The notes beneath the pieces are model-generated. The model was not told the origin of the DNA and ran no database searches. It saw only the letters and a list, made by a program, of their open reading frames with translations. The translations under genes were made by a program, and so were the position numbers. Of a DNA stretch of 64,000 nt, positions 28,001 to 35,100 are shown piece after piece (the stretch's first letter is position 1; each line of letters begins with the position of its first letter). Source of the DNA: Enoplolaimus lenunculus. Taxonomy: Eukaryota > Nematoda > Enoplea > Enoplida > Thoracostomopsidae. The DNA is taken from positions 124,001 to 188,000 of the forward strand of contig JASANG010003778.1 of assembly GCA_030248215.1 (NCBI GenBank), read 5' to 3'.

Positions 28001-29206
28001 GCTTTTACACTGTAAATTTTAGTGAATTGATTTTAACTCAAATTGGGTTGAATCACTCAGTCTGAGTTAGGAGTATCAGAAGTCAGAATTTTGAGTTGAT
28101 TCAATTCATTCTGAGCTAATTAACCAACTCACCCAGAGTACACTGAATTCAGAGTGAGAATCAGCTCAGCTCAGAACGAGTGTAATGTTTACTAATTCTA
28201 ACTCAGAAATATCTATCTCGCTAGCTGAATTGATTAATCAACTCAATGGAATTTGCAGTGTAGTCTTTTATTTGAAATAAACTAAATATATAACTCGAAC
28301 AGAACTGCGTATTCATCAAAACGTGCGACCTTTGAAATTGACTGTATATTACCTTTCCGAAGTCCAGCATCGAAAGGTGTGTCTGCAACCTCTATCACTT
28401 TAAGTGTAAGTTAAATATTCGATATTTCATTATTTTTAGGGTATTCGTCCTGCGCCAGGTTATCCGCTGCAGCCGGACCACTTAGAGAAAATTACTATTT
28501 GGAACCTGATGGACGTCGAAAATCGAACAGGGATTCAACTGACAGAATCGTACGCAATGAATCCGCCAGCGTCCGTTTGTGGCCTTTATTTTGCTCATCC
28601 GCAATCCCGATATTTTGCCGTTGGAAAAATAGCTAAAGATCAAGTAAGTTCAGTTTGAAATTTTAACCTCGGAATATTCAGTTGTGCGTTCAAAGTTTAA
28701 ACATAATTTGTAAGCCCTATACCTTAAATATATACCACCGCCATAAATGTGGCATCTTAAAGGTTTTTACTTTACCAGCTTTACGCCTTAAAATCGGCTT
28801 AAATGGGGCAATTTTAATGTTTTGGTAAAAACGCCGCTGATGTTTCAGGGATACCAGTTTAAAATATAAGCATAATTGATAAGCCTGAATTAGGCGTTTT
28901 TACAATGTTTCACTAATTATTAGGGTACAAGCAATCTAATTTCAGCAATAATGGGTTTTTGGGTGCTAGGAATCTGAGGAAATTGCTTACAAATCTCCAA
29001 AACCGATAAATGAATAGTTAGCTAACAACTAATTTGCATATTACCTTAATTGCTTACGTGCGTTCGAGCTTCGCTCAATAAATGTAGTCCCACTACGACT
29101 GGTAAATAATTATCGCTTTTAGGTGATTGACTATGCTCAACGAAAAGGTTTAGCGGTATCTGAAGCAGAACGTTGGTTGAGTTCAAATCTATCGTATGAT
29201 CCATAA
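1029..29206 (+). CDS. MTR: Methionine synthase (5-methyltetrahydrofolate-homocysteine methyltransferase), 30 exons, 5' end outside window
   Basis: Cobalamin-dependent cytosolic enzyme that moves the methyl group of 5-methyltetrahydrofolate to homocysteine, giving methionine and tetrahydrofolate. Exons: 1029-1171, 1873-1962, 3038-3107, 3616-3708, 4966-5072, 5488-5642, 6138-6300, 7064-7211, 8314-8426, 9562-9702, 10357-10542, 12029-12208, 12978-13094, 15197-15337, 15869-15958, 16744-16842, 18085-18261, 19034-19134, 20578-20645, 21312-21432, 22250-22331, 22791-22889, 23688-23760, 24442-24597, 25202-25389, 26292-26388, 26777-26871, 27677-27778, 28440-28643, 29123-29206 (TAA stop). All junctions are GT-AG and reading phase is kept throughout. 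The translation follows human MTR from about residue 36 to the C-terminus (about 1,227 residues against 1,230). The first exon begins inside an Ala codon just before MGTMIQ, so about 35 N-terminal residues lie upstream of base 1. No frame break was seen, so the gene looks functional. Confidence 0.97.
1969..2290. mobile_element. MITE family 4 ('accaagagtgg'), copy inserted at MTR intron 2 donor
   Basis: Begins TATACCAAGAGTGGATGATG and ends with the complement (CACTCTTGGTTATA). Inside are the paired family blocks AACTGGGTACATTCTGTG and GCGTTGCG-type sequence, then the C-rich CCCCCCTCTAAACAAAG and its complement on the other arm, so the whole unit can fold into a long hairpin. It starts right after the six-base donor GTAAGT of MTR exon 2. 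Confidence 0.75.
3271..3356. repeat. 43-bp tandem duplication, MTR intron 3
   Basis: Two adjacent copies beginning GGATCGAACTGGACTTAAGC at 3271 and 3314, differing at a few positions. No function suggested. Confidence 0.85.
3966..4362. repeat. GC-rich 21-bp minisatellite with ~104-bp higher-order period (MTR intron 4)
   Basis: About 19 copies of a unit like CGTACGGCGCCGTCCGTCACC. Variants recur in blocks: the GTCACTCG variant is at 4127, 4231 and 4334, about five units apart. The array is packed with CpG and contrasts sharply with the AT-rich flanks. Since 21 is a multiple of three, several frames stay open; those reading frames encode an RTAPSVT-type heptad and are not real genes. Confidence 0.9.
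6430..6510. mobile_element. Small palindromic repeat ('caagtcgtaattccgctt' family), MTR intron 7
   Basis: GCCAAGTTGTAATTCCGCTT pairs with the complement ending GAATTACGACTTGGGTTACG. Related pieces lie at 9287-9352 and 52029-52281. Confidence 0.6.
6742..6873. mobile_element. Family A MITE with TTAGGC core, MTR intron 7
   Basis: Left end CTTTAAGGGGCGTCCAGG, right end GTTACGCCCCTTAAAGTAAC. The core carries GCTTAGG repeats, then GGAATACGCTTAATCTACTG. The left terminal bases are decayed. Confidence 0.75.
7755..8133. repeat. 193-bp direct tandem duplication in MTR intron 8
   Basis: CTCAGTAATTTTTGAACAAA starts at 7755 and again at 7948. Each copy runs through CTGCTGGTTCCTATCG, a CACTGCA-type MITE end and ACTCTCTCCGAAATA. 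The two copies differ at scattered bases and by a short poly-T expansion. Confidence 0.8.
8069..8279. mobile_element. MITE, 'GACTCTCTCCGAAATAGGCT' family, MTR intron 8
   Basis: Ends GCACTGCAGAAAAAATG and CCATTTTTGCAGTG. Arms carry ACTCTCTCCGAAATAGGCTC and its complement, then GACTCCGTCAGAGTC palindromes. The copy can fold into a long hairpin. A half copy is at 7874-7947. Others are at 18471-18682 and 32990-33180. Confidence 0.8.
8512..9107. repeat. 20-bp minisatellite, about 30 copies (MTR intron 9)
   Basis: Unit TCTTTTTTGCCACAAAAATA or its CACAGAAATA variant, repeated with an exact 20-base period so that three units fill 60 bases. The array starts 86 bases after the exon 9 donor. The unit lacks stops in several frames on both strands, so long spurious frames of 200 codons appear. 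Confidence 0.95.
9287..9352. mobile_element. Fragment of the 'aagtcgtaattccg' palindromic family
   Basis: Contains CTAGTCTAACTCGGAATTGA and ACTGAATTACGGCTTGAGC, matching one arm of 6430-6510, in MTR intron 9 between the minisatellite and exon 10. Confidence 0.5.
9956..10008. mobile_element. MITE family 4 fragment (MTR intron 10)
   Basis: Short stretch containing GACAAGAGTATGGCACTGGG and TACATTCTGTGTGGTA, one arm tip of family 4. The rest of the element is absent. The remainder of intron 10 (9703-10356) shows nothing else recognisable. Confidence 0.5.
10799..10851. repeat. (ATT)n microsatellite, MTR intron 11
   Basis: Imperfect TTATTATTATT run. It is low-complexity and contributes to spurious Leu/Ile- or Asn-rich open frames on both strands. 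Confidence 0.9.
11045..11999 (+). mobile_element. Non-autonomous Helitron/HINE-like element, MTR intron 11
   Basis: Near the left is ATTATTGAGCGAAGC and near the right its complement GCTTCGCTCAATAAAT (subterminal inverted repeats). Left part: a perfect hairpin CTCCGAGCGAAGCTCGGAG, then (GTCCGTCT)n at 11137-11168. Middle: about four tandem copies of a 157-174 bp unit marked by AAAACCGATAATTGA at 11393, 11567, 11724 and 11896. Right end: hairpin GTAGTCCCACTAC, then GACTGG and a host T, fitting the Helitron CTRR|T rule. No Rep/helicase frame, so non-autonomous. The exact left end is uncertain. Confidence 0.55.
12689..12942. mobile_element. Family A MITE with TTAGGC core, MTR intron 12
   Basis: GGCCCGTGTTACTTTAAGGG at the left, CACCCCTAAAAGTAACACTG at the right. 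The core is expanded by repeats of a GGCTTAGG-AACACATTTTTGCAACGC unit, longer than other copies. Confidence 0.8.
13874..14777. mobile_element. ~0.9-kb foldback element, MTR intron 13
   Basis: Arms of about 270-350 bp: left 13874-14145, right 14430-14777. Left begins CGGTGTGACGGAAAATTTTG, right ends AAATTTTTTGTGACACCAG. Paired landmarks include AGTGGCGGTTTCAGAG / GTAACCGCCACTGG, and TACAGCG-TTTATTATTAACCCC on both sides. The spacer 14146-14429 holds a TTAGGC-type block with a decayed family-B right end (GTCCTATACACTG). Confidence 0.75.
15434..15573. repeat. C-rich dispersed repeat ('gagctagctacggg' family), MTR intron 14
   Basis: Contains CCCCTGGAATAAAATTTTGG, TGTAATGTCAACGACAAC and GCAAGGTGAGCTGGCTACGG. 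Relatives at 27428-27600 and 29296-29441 share the same order of blocks. Confidence 0.6.
16167..16329. mobile_element. Family B MITE with TTAGGC core, MTR intron 15
   Basis: Left GGGCCCATGTATAGAACAGG, right GGCCCTGTTCTATACATGGG, a near-perfect ~25-bp inverted end. The core is (GGCTTA)n, followed by GGAATATGCTTATACTACTG. Confidence 0.85.
16391..16461. repeat. (TTAGGC)n hexamer array, MTR intron 15
   Basis: About eleven uninterrupted GCTTAG/GCTTAA hexamers with only two TTAAGC variants and no flanking inverted repeats, unlike the arrays inside families A-C. It lies 60 bp from the family B copy at 16167-16329. Sequence 16462-16743 holds nothing recognised. Confidence 0.9.
17559..17760. mobile_element. 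Family A MITE with TTAGGC core, MTR intron 16 (reverse orientation)
   Basis: Left CCCATGTTACTTTTAGGGG, right CGCCCCTTAAAGTAACATGG. The core shows CCTAAGCCTAAGCCTAAG on the plus strand, so it is inverted relative to 12689-12942. Confidence 0.8.
18471..18682. mobile_element. MITE, 'GACTCTCTCCGAAATAGGCT' family, MTR intron 17
   Basis: Begins ACACTGCAAAAAATGATG, with TTGACTCTCTCCGAAATAGG and its complement on the other arm, ending near ACAGTGT. Confidence 0.8.
19573..19688 (-). repeat. CAA/CAG trinucleotide tract, antisense in MTR intron 18
   Basis: On the minus strand (CAA)n/(CAG)n preceded by CAT/CAC repeats encodes His-rich then Gln-rich sequence inside an open stretch of about 90 codons (about 19498-19760). 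Upstream residues in the frame read [20 protein letters not shown], but two in-frame stops separate it from the next open block at 19801-20052. No known domain. It could be a nested gene exon or just a microsatellite. Confidence 0.6.
20667..20917. mobile_element. MITE, 'CACTGTAAATT' family, MTR intron 19
   Basis: Ends TACACTGTAAATTTC and GGAATTTACAGTGTA. The interior is built of GAGTTGATT / AACTCA palindromic words. Further copies are at 28010-28263 and 38998-39272. Confidence 0.8.
21621..21786. mobile_element. Family C MITE with TTAGGC core, MTR intron 20
   Basis: Left GGCTCATGTAAAGAGCAGG then GCGGAACGTTTTTCTG, right CCGCCCCTGTTCTTTACATT. It differs from family B in the ends (TTTACAT instead of CTATACAT). 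Core (GGCTTA)n. Confidence 0.8.
23071..23272. mobile_element. MITE family 4, copy in MTR intron 22
   Basis: Runs from AGTATAACCAAGAATGGATA to the complementary ACTCTTGGTATAACC. It keeps the GGGCACATTCTGTGTAGAAA block and a single GGGG-rich block. The right arm is shortened relative to the 300-bp copies. Confidence 0.7.
23341..23657. mobile_element. MITE, 'GTAGTGACCCGA' family, copy 2 (MTR intron 22)
   Basis: Starts TACTGTAGTGACCCGAGTAA and ends in C-rich sequence with the complementary end near 23657. Internal landmarks (GGTACCCCCTC, ACTCTATCCCCTTA) match the 412-809 copy in reverse orientation. It ends about 30 bp upstream of MTR exon 23 (23688). Confidence 0.65.
23918..24120. mobile_element. 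Family C MITE with TTAGGC core, MTR intron 23
   Basis: Left about GCGCCAATGTCAAAATCAG then GGCGGAACGTTTTTCTG, right CTGCCCCTGTTCTTTACATT. Core has GGCTTAGGCTTAGG blocks. Confidence 0.75.
24758..24940. mobile_element. Family B MITE with TTAGGC core, MTR intron 24
   Basis: Left TGGCCCATTTATAGAACAGG, right CCCTGTTCTATACATGAGCC. The core shows two GGCTTAGGCTT(TA)GG blocks around ATCCTTACGC. Confidence 0.85.
25749..26115. mobile_element. hAT-type MITE ('ggcggaggtacg' family), MTR intron 25
   Basis: 12-bp inverted ends GGCGGAGGTACG and CGTACCTCCGCC. Perfect 8-bp target duplication GGTAAACC at 25741-25748 and 26116-26123. Interior GATTTCGACGCGCTGAGTTC and GAACTCAG-like complement near the right arm; no coding potential. 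Confidence 0.9.
26476..26703. mobile_element. Family B MITE with TTAGGC core, MTR intron 26
   Basis: Left GGCCCATATATATAGAACAT, right CCGGCCCTGTTCTATACATG. The core of CCTAAGTCTAAGTCTAAGCC and CATAAGCCTA units is inverted relative to the 16167 copy. Confidence 0.85.
27148..27369. mobile_element. Family A MITE with TTAGGC core, MTR intron 27
   Basis: Left CCATGTTACTTTAAGGGGCG, right CCCCTAAAAGTAACATTGGC. The core contains degenerate GGCTTAGGCTTACGCTTAGG. Downstream to 27600 is a copy of the C-rich dispersed repeat. Confidence 0.8.
27428..27600. repeat. C-rich dispersed repeat, MTR intron 27
   Basis: Blocks GTAAGTCAACAATACTCC, GAAAATTTTTTAGCTCCC and GCAAAGTGAGCAGGCTACCG match 15434-15573. Confidence 0.55.
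28010..28263. mobile_element. MITE, 'CACTGTAAATT' family, MTR intron 28
   Basis: Left TACACTGTAAATTTTAG, right GGAATTTGCAGTGTAG. Interior TTGATTTTAACTCA and GAGTTGATTCAATTCA words match 20667-20917. Confidence 0.8.
28862..29102 (+). mobile_element. 5'-truncated second copy of the Helitron/HINE-like element, MTR intron 29
   Basis: Matches the last ~240 bp of the 11045-11999 element: the AAGCATAATTGATAAGC unit, GAGCTTCGCTCAATAAATG, hairpin GTAGTCCCACTAC and CTGG followed by T. It ends 20 bases before the last MTR exon (29123). Confidence 0.6.
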
Positions 29207-29295
29207 AACTCTGTTACTTCGCGCCGGATGTATTTTATGATATTTCATGTTTAAAAAAACTATCTACAGTTATGCAATTAACAGTGCCACTCGGG

Positions 29296-29441
29296 CCCGT
29301 AGTCAAGGTGGGCTGAGCCCCCCCTGGAAAAATTTTGGCCCCCCAATAAAATTTTTAACCACGCTTGAAAGTCAATAAAAACCCTTGAATGCCCCTGCTA
29401 AAAAATTTTTTAGCTCCACCTAGCATGGTGAGCTAGCTACG
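29296..29441. repeat. C-rich dispersed repeat downstream of MTR
   Basis: From GGGCCCGTAGTCAAGGTGGG to GGTGAGCTAGCTACGGG, short inverted ends. Flanking GTGCCACT and GTGCTACT are similar (7 of 8) and may be a target duplication. Confidence 0.6.
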
Positions 29442-29927
29442 GGAAAGGTGCTACTGTATACGTTCAAACCAGTATATGGTTACCCGCAATTTATACCTAA
29501 TGCAGATTCATTGTGTGATAGTTTATTGGTTATCTTTGCACCAGAAACATACATGCTCATTGGTCTAGTCTCGGCATTTTCTAGTCGCATTTTAGATCAA
29601 TATATGTTATATATATATTCAATGCTCAAAAAGAATTCTTGTTTCGGTTGGAATTCCTTCAAAAATTCAATTACTGTTTCTAATCCTGTTCTTGCATTCA
29701 AAGATGCAGGAACCGGAATTTGTGCGGTTTTGTGGCAAATTATTCATAATTATTTATAATTCACGTAAGCAAATTTTTTTGGCAAATTTTCTAACATGTT
29801 CAACAGTAATTCGGTGACGAAAATTGTTTCAAATTTCGGTTCCTGTTCCGATTCTTACAAACGGGATTCAATTGCTGTTCCTGTTCCAACAAAATTTAGT
29901 TCCTTATGTATATGTATATATGTTAGG

Positions 29928-31935
29928 GTTCAACCGGATATCCGGCTTCGGCAAAAAATAGACATCCGGCTCCGTACAAAAGCCATTTGTGAAATAATTT
30001 TCATGAAAACAATTCAACTGCCCAGCGGCAATCAAAAAAATTAGGTTTTTCGTCAAAAACTTTTGGTTATTTTTTAAAATCTTTATATTTGGTAAAATAC
30101 GAGTGGCTTTTTTATAGATTTTATAAAAGACGAAACTGCATTTTCTGTGGTGAGTTGCGTTTTGACTTAAATACGATTATCAAGTTTACATTGCTACGTG
30201 AATTATAAGTATTGCTATGACGTCAGTATGGCTGTTATTTGTGAATACCCTTACCAGTTGCAGCCCAAGCTGAAGTCCCAACTTAAAGCACGTTTTATGC
30301 TCAATATAACTATTTAGCCACCATTTCAGCAGACGTATGGATTATGGACCCCCCTTGGAATTTAATGAAAACAGTTTCTAATTTTATAGATATTTGGCGA
30401 CCTGAGTTCAGCGGTGCCACTTTTAGACTGCAGGGCCGTCGGTTGAAAAGTGATAGCCCTTTAAACTTCAATTCTTCACTTATATAAAACATGTGCAAGC
30501 GCCAACTAAATTTGTATAACGAATACGGCTGGTTAAGCCTATAGTTTACGGACATGTGAATGATAGATACTTTCTCTTCCAATGTGTGCGTGTTTGCGCT
30601 ATAATTTTGACGGTCATAACGTTTGAACCGTTGGTCATGCAGCCATAAATATGGTACCGTTGAACTCAGCTCGTCGAGATCTACAGTATAGGTCACATTT
30701 TGTTAAATTTCTAACAAAGTCCAGATTCCGGACCTACGCCACCATTTATTGGCAGTTTCTGCGGTGAACATTTGCGTTTTAAAATTGTGTAATTTTCGAA
30801 AACGTGACATTAAATGCAAAATTAGCATATGCAAACATTCACCTTCGAGCTATTTTTAATCTGAAACATATAGAATTTAACTAAAAAAATTGTTTAACCA
30901 CATTTAAAATACTGTACTGGTTTTGAAAAGTATTCGTTTGTACGGGTATAAAACGTATAATTCGCTGCGTATAGAAAGTGAAAATGTCAAACTTTTAAAT
31001 ATCATATGAAGTTAATGATTACCGTGCGAAGAGTCAAATTTTAATACGTCAGCTCATGTTGTCTGAGTAGTGCTAATGCAAAACCTAAAACACCATTAAC
31101 GTATTTTAACATGGTATATTACTGTTTCCAGTAACGGATTTCCAGGGGGACAATTTGTCAATGTACCCTCACCACCGAATGGGTCTAGAAAATTAAAATA
31201 AACCCAAAGATATAAAGCACAACTTATAACTTTGAATGTGAAAAAATCTACATTGTTTATAGCTGCCAAAAATGTACCCTGTTGCGTAGAGTATCATTTC
31301 ACATATCTCATAGTTAACTTTTCCAGCGCTGCAATAATTTGTAACCGTTTCCGCATATTGAATGTCGATTTGTGAGTGTTGTTGGCAGAGCTACAATGAA
31401 GACACAGACACTTGATACTGAGGTTTTGTAATATTAGCGTTATTGTCGAAGTGTCTACTGTCGATATTTTTCAATAACCTTGAAAACAAATTTTTGACAA
31501 CACTTTGAAATTTTATGATTAAATACAAATTTGATGTAGCTTTATCAGGCAAATGTTAATTGCCAACAAATTAGTAATTTGATGATAGAATTACATCGCA
31601 TTTTACTACTTTCACAACAATCATGATCTGTAAAGTGGTGTCAAAAAGTGGTTCTCAAGCTTATTGCAAAATATCGGCAATTAACGCTACCTACCGCACA
31701 GGCACAGACACCTGAAACGCGATTTGTGGTAGGGTTTAATGGCCGATATATCTCAATGTGCTTGGAAACAAGGTTTTGACAACACTTTACAGATCACGAT
31801 TGAAAGTAGTAAAACGCGATTGAAAAGTAAAAAACCTCATTGTAATTTTATCATCAAATATTTGTTGACATCCGGCTCCAGCTCCGCATTTATTTTTTTC
31901 ACCTCCTAATATCCGGTTAAAATATCAAGTATATA
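29928..31935. mobile_element. Possible ~2-kb inverted-repeat element in the MTR-peroxidase spacer
   Basis: Left GGTTCAACCGGATATCCGGC and GACATCCGGCTCCG; right GACATCCGGCTCCAGC and TAATATCCGGTTAAAAT. A GATTGAAAGTAGTAAAACGC-like block also recurs inverted near 31600 and 31800. No frame of note. It holds the MITE 30327-30739. Outer limits uncertain. Confidence 0.4.
30327..30739. mobile_element. hAT-type MITE ('ggcggaggtacg' family), MTR-peroxidase spacer
   Basis: Same family as 25749-26115 with decayed ends (CAGCAGACGTATGGAT, ATTCCGGACCTACGC). Flanked by perfect 8-bp CACCATTT at 30319-30326 and 30740-30747. Confidence 0.85.
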
Positions 31936-32124
31936 CGTCCGCGATTTTACATACTTACATTTAGCGCAACGTTCCGCCCTTGATCTCTACACTGGTCGAA
32001 AACGGGAAACCCCTGTGCTATACATGGGCCATATTTTCTAACCCACTTTTCTCCAATGCTATACATTTTGGACTTTAAGTATCCACGCTTTTTAATCAGG
32101 GTCTCCTATTGATTCAGATTCAAA

Positions 32125-35100
32125 ATGAAACCCTCGACTCTCGTTATTCCTCTTGTTTTGTTCTGGTACACTATGGTGTTGCTGGTAAGTATTACTTTTG
32201 CCGCTTGTAAACCGGATATCCGTTTCCGAACACAGTCAATGTATAGAACTGGACTGAAACACTATAGTATGAACATATTTCTAGCCTAAGTTTAAGCCTA
32301 AACAAAAAAATTAGTCTAAATCTTAAGCTTGCTCTAGTGCATCTCACTGAACAACCGTTCCGATCCTGATTCTTACATGAGCCCCGGATGCTGAAAGTCT
32401 TAGAATTTCTATGCTCACAAGTTTGCATGAATGGTCCGGTTTTTTAGACGTTTCCGGGTCTTTTGTTCATCATCCGTTTGTATGTTTTCCTTAATTTTAG
32501 ATATACTGCGCTTTTATGTCATACGCCATCGTGTTTGTGTAAAATGCGACCACATACCCCCAATAGAATCGGTGCTTATTACACATGTCATAACGAGTCT
32601 TCGCTATGTGTTTTATCCTGGAGCTAAAACAAACAACATATTGCATACAGTACATTTTCAATTTTACTGCTTCGCTTGCCTAATAAACTTGTCGTTTTTG
32701 TCTGTTGTTTTTTCCAAATTATTGAAGTTTTACTAAAATGTTAATAATCTTTGCCAGTTTTCAAACAAAAAATGGTTATACAATATTAATTGGTCCAATA
32801 CTTACCTTGAAACACGCGTTCCGTTGCGTTTATCTGTTAGGGAAAATACTAAAGCGACTATTGTCGAGAAACATAATATAGTGAGAAGCAAAAGAAGCGA
32901 TCAAATTTACGCAAACACTGTTCATTTCAAACTCTCAATTGGACTGAGTGTTTAAAGTAAACTTAGTCGATCAAATGGAATCAAAATTTCCACGCAAATA
33001 ATGCTGAGTCAAATTGCAGACTCTCTCCAAAATAGGCTCGGCGGGACTACACAAACTGTGTAAATTCGACTCACTGAGTCGCATGTTTGACTCTGGCGAA
33101 GTCGAATTTGACTCCAGTTTGTGTAGTCCTGCAGAGCCTATTTCGGAGAGTCAATTTGATTCACCATTTTTTGCAGTGTTCGACACATGAAGTTCGCGTC
33201 GAAAACTAATTGTACATACTGACTGAAGCAATACTCTTGTTCTCTTTTCCCCAAGGTTTAAGGCTAAGACTTAAGTAAACGCTTATAGCCTTAAGAAGGC
33301 ATAGGTAAAGGGAGAACTAAGACTTAAGTAAACGCTTATAGCCTTAAGAAGACATAGGTAAAGGGAGAACTGTACTTAACCATGTCTATTAGCGTGATCG
33401 AAGATTATGCATCAGCCTCGATAATTCTTGTGCCTATTAGTCTCTATCGACCGTGGGTTCTATAAAGTTTAACCCTTTAACTCATATAGTATACTATGAG
33501 CAGCTAAATACAAGTAACATATGAGTATCACAGACACAGTGAGCAGTGTTTAATAATTCTAACATATATGTGCAGTGCAAAATCTTTATAAGGCGTGAGA
33601 GCCCTCTCAAGCTGGAGCGTTCAAGCTCCTATAGCTGAGTGGTCATCGTAAATGCCTCCCGCCCGACAGACCGGTATCGAATCTTACCTCGAAAGTGTAT
33701 CTCATATGAAAATATCCATGTGAAAAAGGGTTAATTTTTTTAGCGTTACAAAATGTTAATTGGCAGTTCTAACATCACAACTGTACGTTCGACTGTTGTC
33801 ATCATATGCTTTAAATTTTTACAGTTGGTAACATCGGCCAACTACGCAGATTTAAACAAGGGTCAAGTTGCTGATCTAAAACGTGTCTTATACGATTTAA
33901 TTGAAACCTATCCGGATCCAGAAAATAACCGACTACGGCCGTTGGTTCCTGGATTTATCCGGCTTGCATTTCACGGGTGTGTTCGCGGATGCCACGGATG
34001 TATCAATCACAATTTGGTCGATAACCGAGGTTTAAAGGAGTAAGTTTGAAAAGTTGCTTGTTAAACTAAAACAGAGTTAATGTCAATACTAAATGAAATA
34101 TGGCTTTTGTCTCTCGTACACTTTACCCACAGGTTTATGCTTAAGGTTAGGGCCTAGACTCAGCATTTGGATACACAATAAGTTCAAGTCAAAACCTAAA
34201 ACGTGACAAATGCAATTGCCTAAACTTTATTACAGTGCCGGAGCAAACAGGGGTGAGGGCTCCACCTAAAGTTTAGAATGGGCCCCCAAACTCACGAGGG
34301 AAGCGAGCGACAAGCCAGACGCATCTTTTCACTTCGGCGGGTTTTGTTTCAACCTGTCAAGGAGGGGGCCCTTTTAGGGGTGGAGGCCCCCCGTCCAAAT
34401 GGCGGTATGAATAGGGGTAGCTGTTGCGCCCTGCTGTATTATATACAACTTGGTTTAGTACTTAACCGTAGTTTAAAGCAAACGGTTTGAGGCCTGTTTG
34501 TTTATTATTGTACATATAAAAATGCTCAAACGATGATAGCCGTTAAATACGTAAAGACATTTAACGGTACTCCAATCCGAATTTAAAAAAAAATCAAATT
34601 TTTGAGGTGCATTTGCAACCAAATTTATTTTGTTGGTACTATACGGTCTGCACGACCCCTGTTTGAAGTTTTGCCAAAGTTAATGACACGCCGGGCATCG
34701 AACCTCGGCCCTCTTGCTCTCGTGCCAAGCATGCTACCACTACACCACGCGGTCGTTGCAACAACTTCTTATACCGGTATATATGCACAGGCATGGCAAC
34801 ATTTGCTTTACACACACTTACGTGCACATATACCGACAGTGAGGAGCTGATTTAAATGGTATTAATTTATTTCGTGATTTCTCGCGAAGGGCTTGGACCA
34901 ACAAATTGGATTTTGTTGCAAAATTCAAACATGGTTGCGAACAACATTATTAGACGAATGCCGACACAGGCGCCTAATGAAAGATAGTGCAAATATTTGT
35001 AGTTTTAAAACACCTTCTGTTGTTATAACACCGAGCAGTTACAAGCTAGCACGTACTACCAACCAATTCTGGAGATTATGGATCTAGTTAAATGGATGAA

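Larger units (their letters stand above)
22791..29206 (+). other. MTR: MTR exons 22-30: S-adenosylmethionine-binding reactivation domain
   Basis: C-terminal domain that binds AdoMet and, with methionine synthase reductase, re-methylates oxidised cobalamin. Visible blocks are [106 protein letters not shown] and [20 protein letters not shown]. The protein ends [14 protein letters not shown], close to human WLGPILGYDTD. Introns: 21 (22332-22790) holds nothing recognised; 22 has two MITEs; 23, 24 and 26 have family C/B elements; 25 has an hAT-type MITE; 27 has a family-A element and a C-rich repeat; 28 a CACTG-ended element; 29 a truncated Helitron/HINE-like copy. Confidence 0.95.

Noticed and set aside
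29336-29346. AATAAA as MTR polyadenylation signal
   Set aside because: It lies within a dispersed C-rich repeat that has the same AATAAAATTTT words elsewhere; no independent support, so not annotated.
34690-34762. A functional tRNA-Gly gene
   Set aside because: Acceptor stem mostly unpaired, anticodon loop lacks U33, T-stem has a mismatch; better read as a SINE head or pseudogene.
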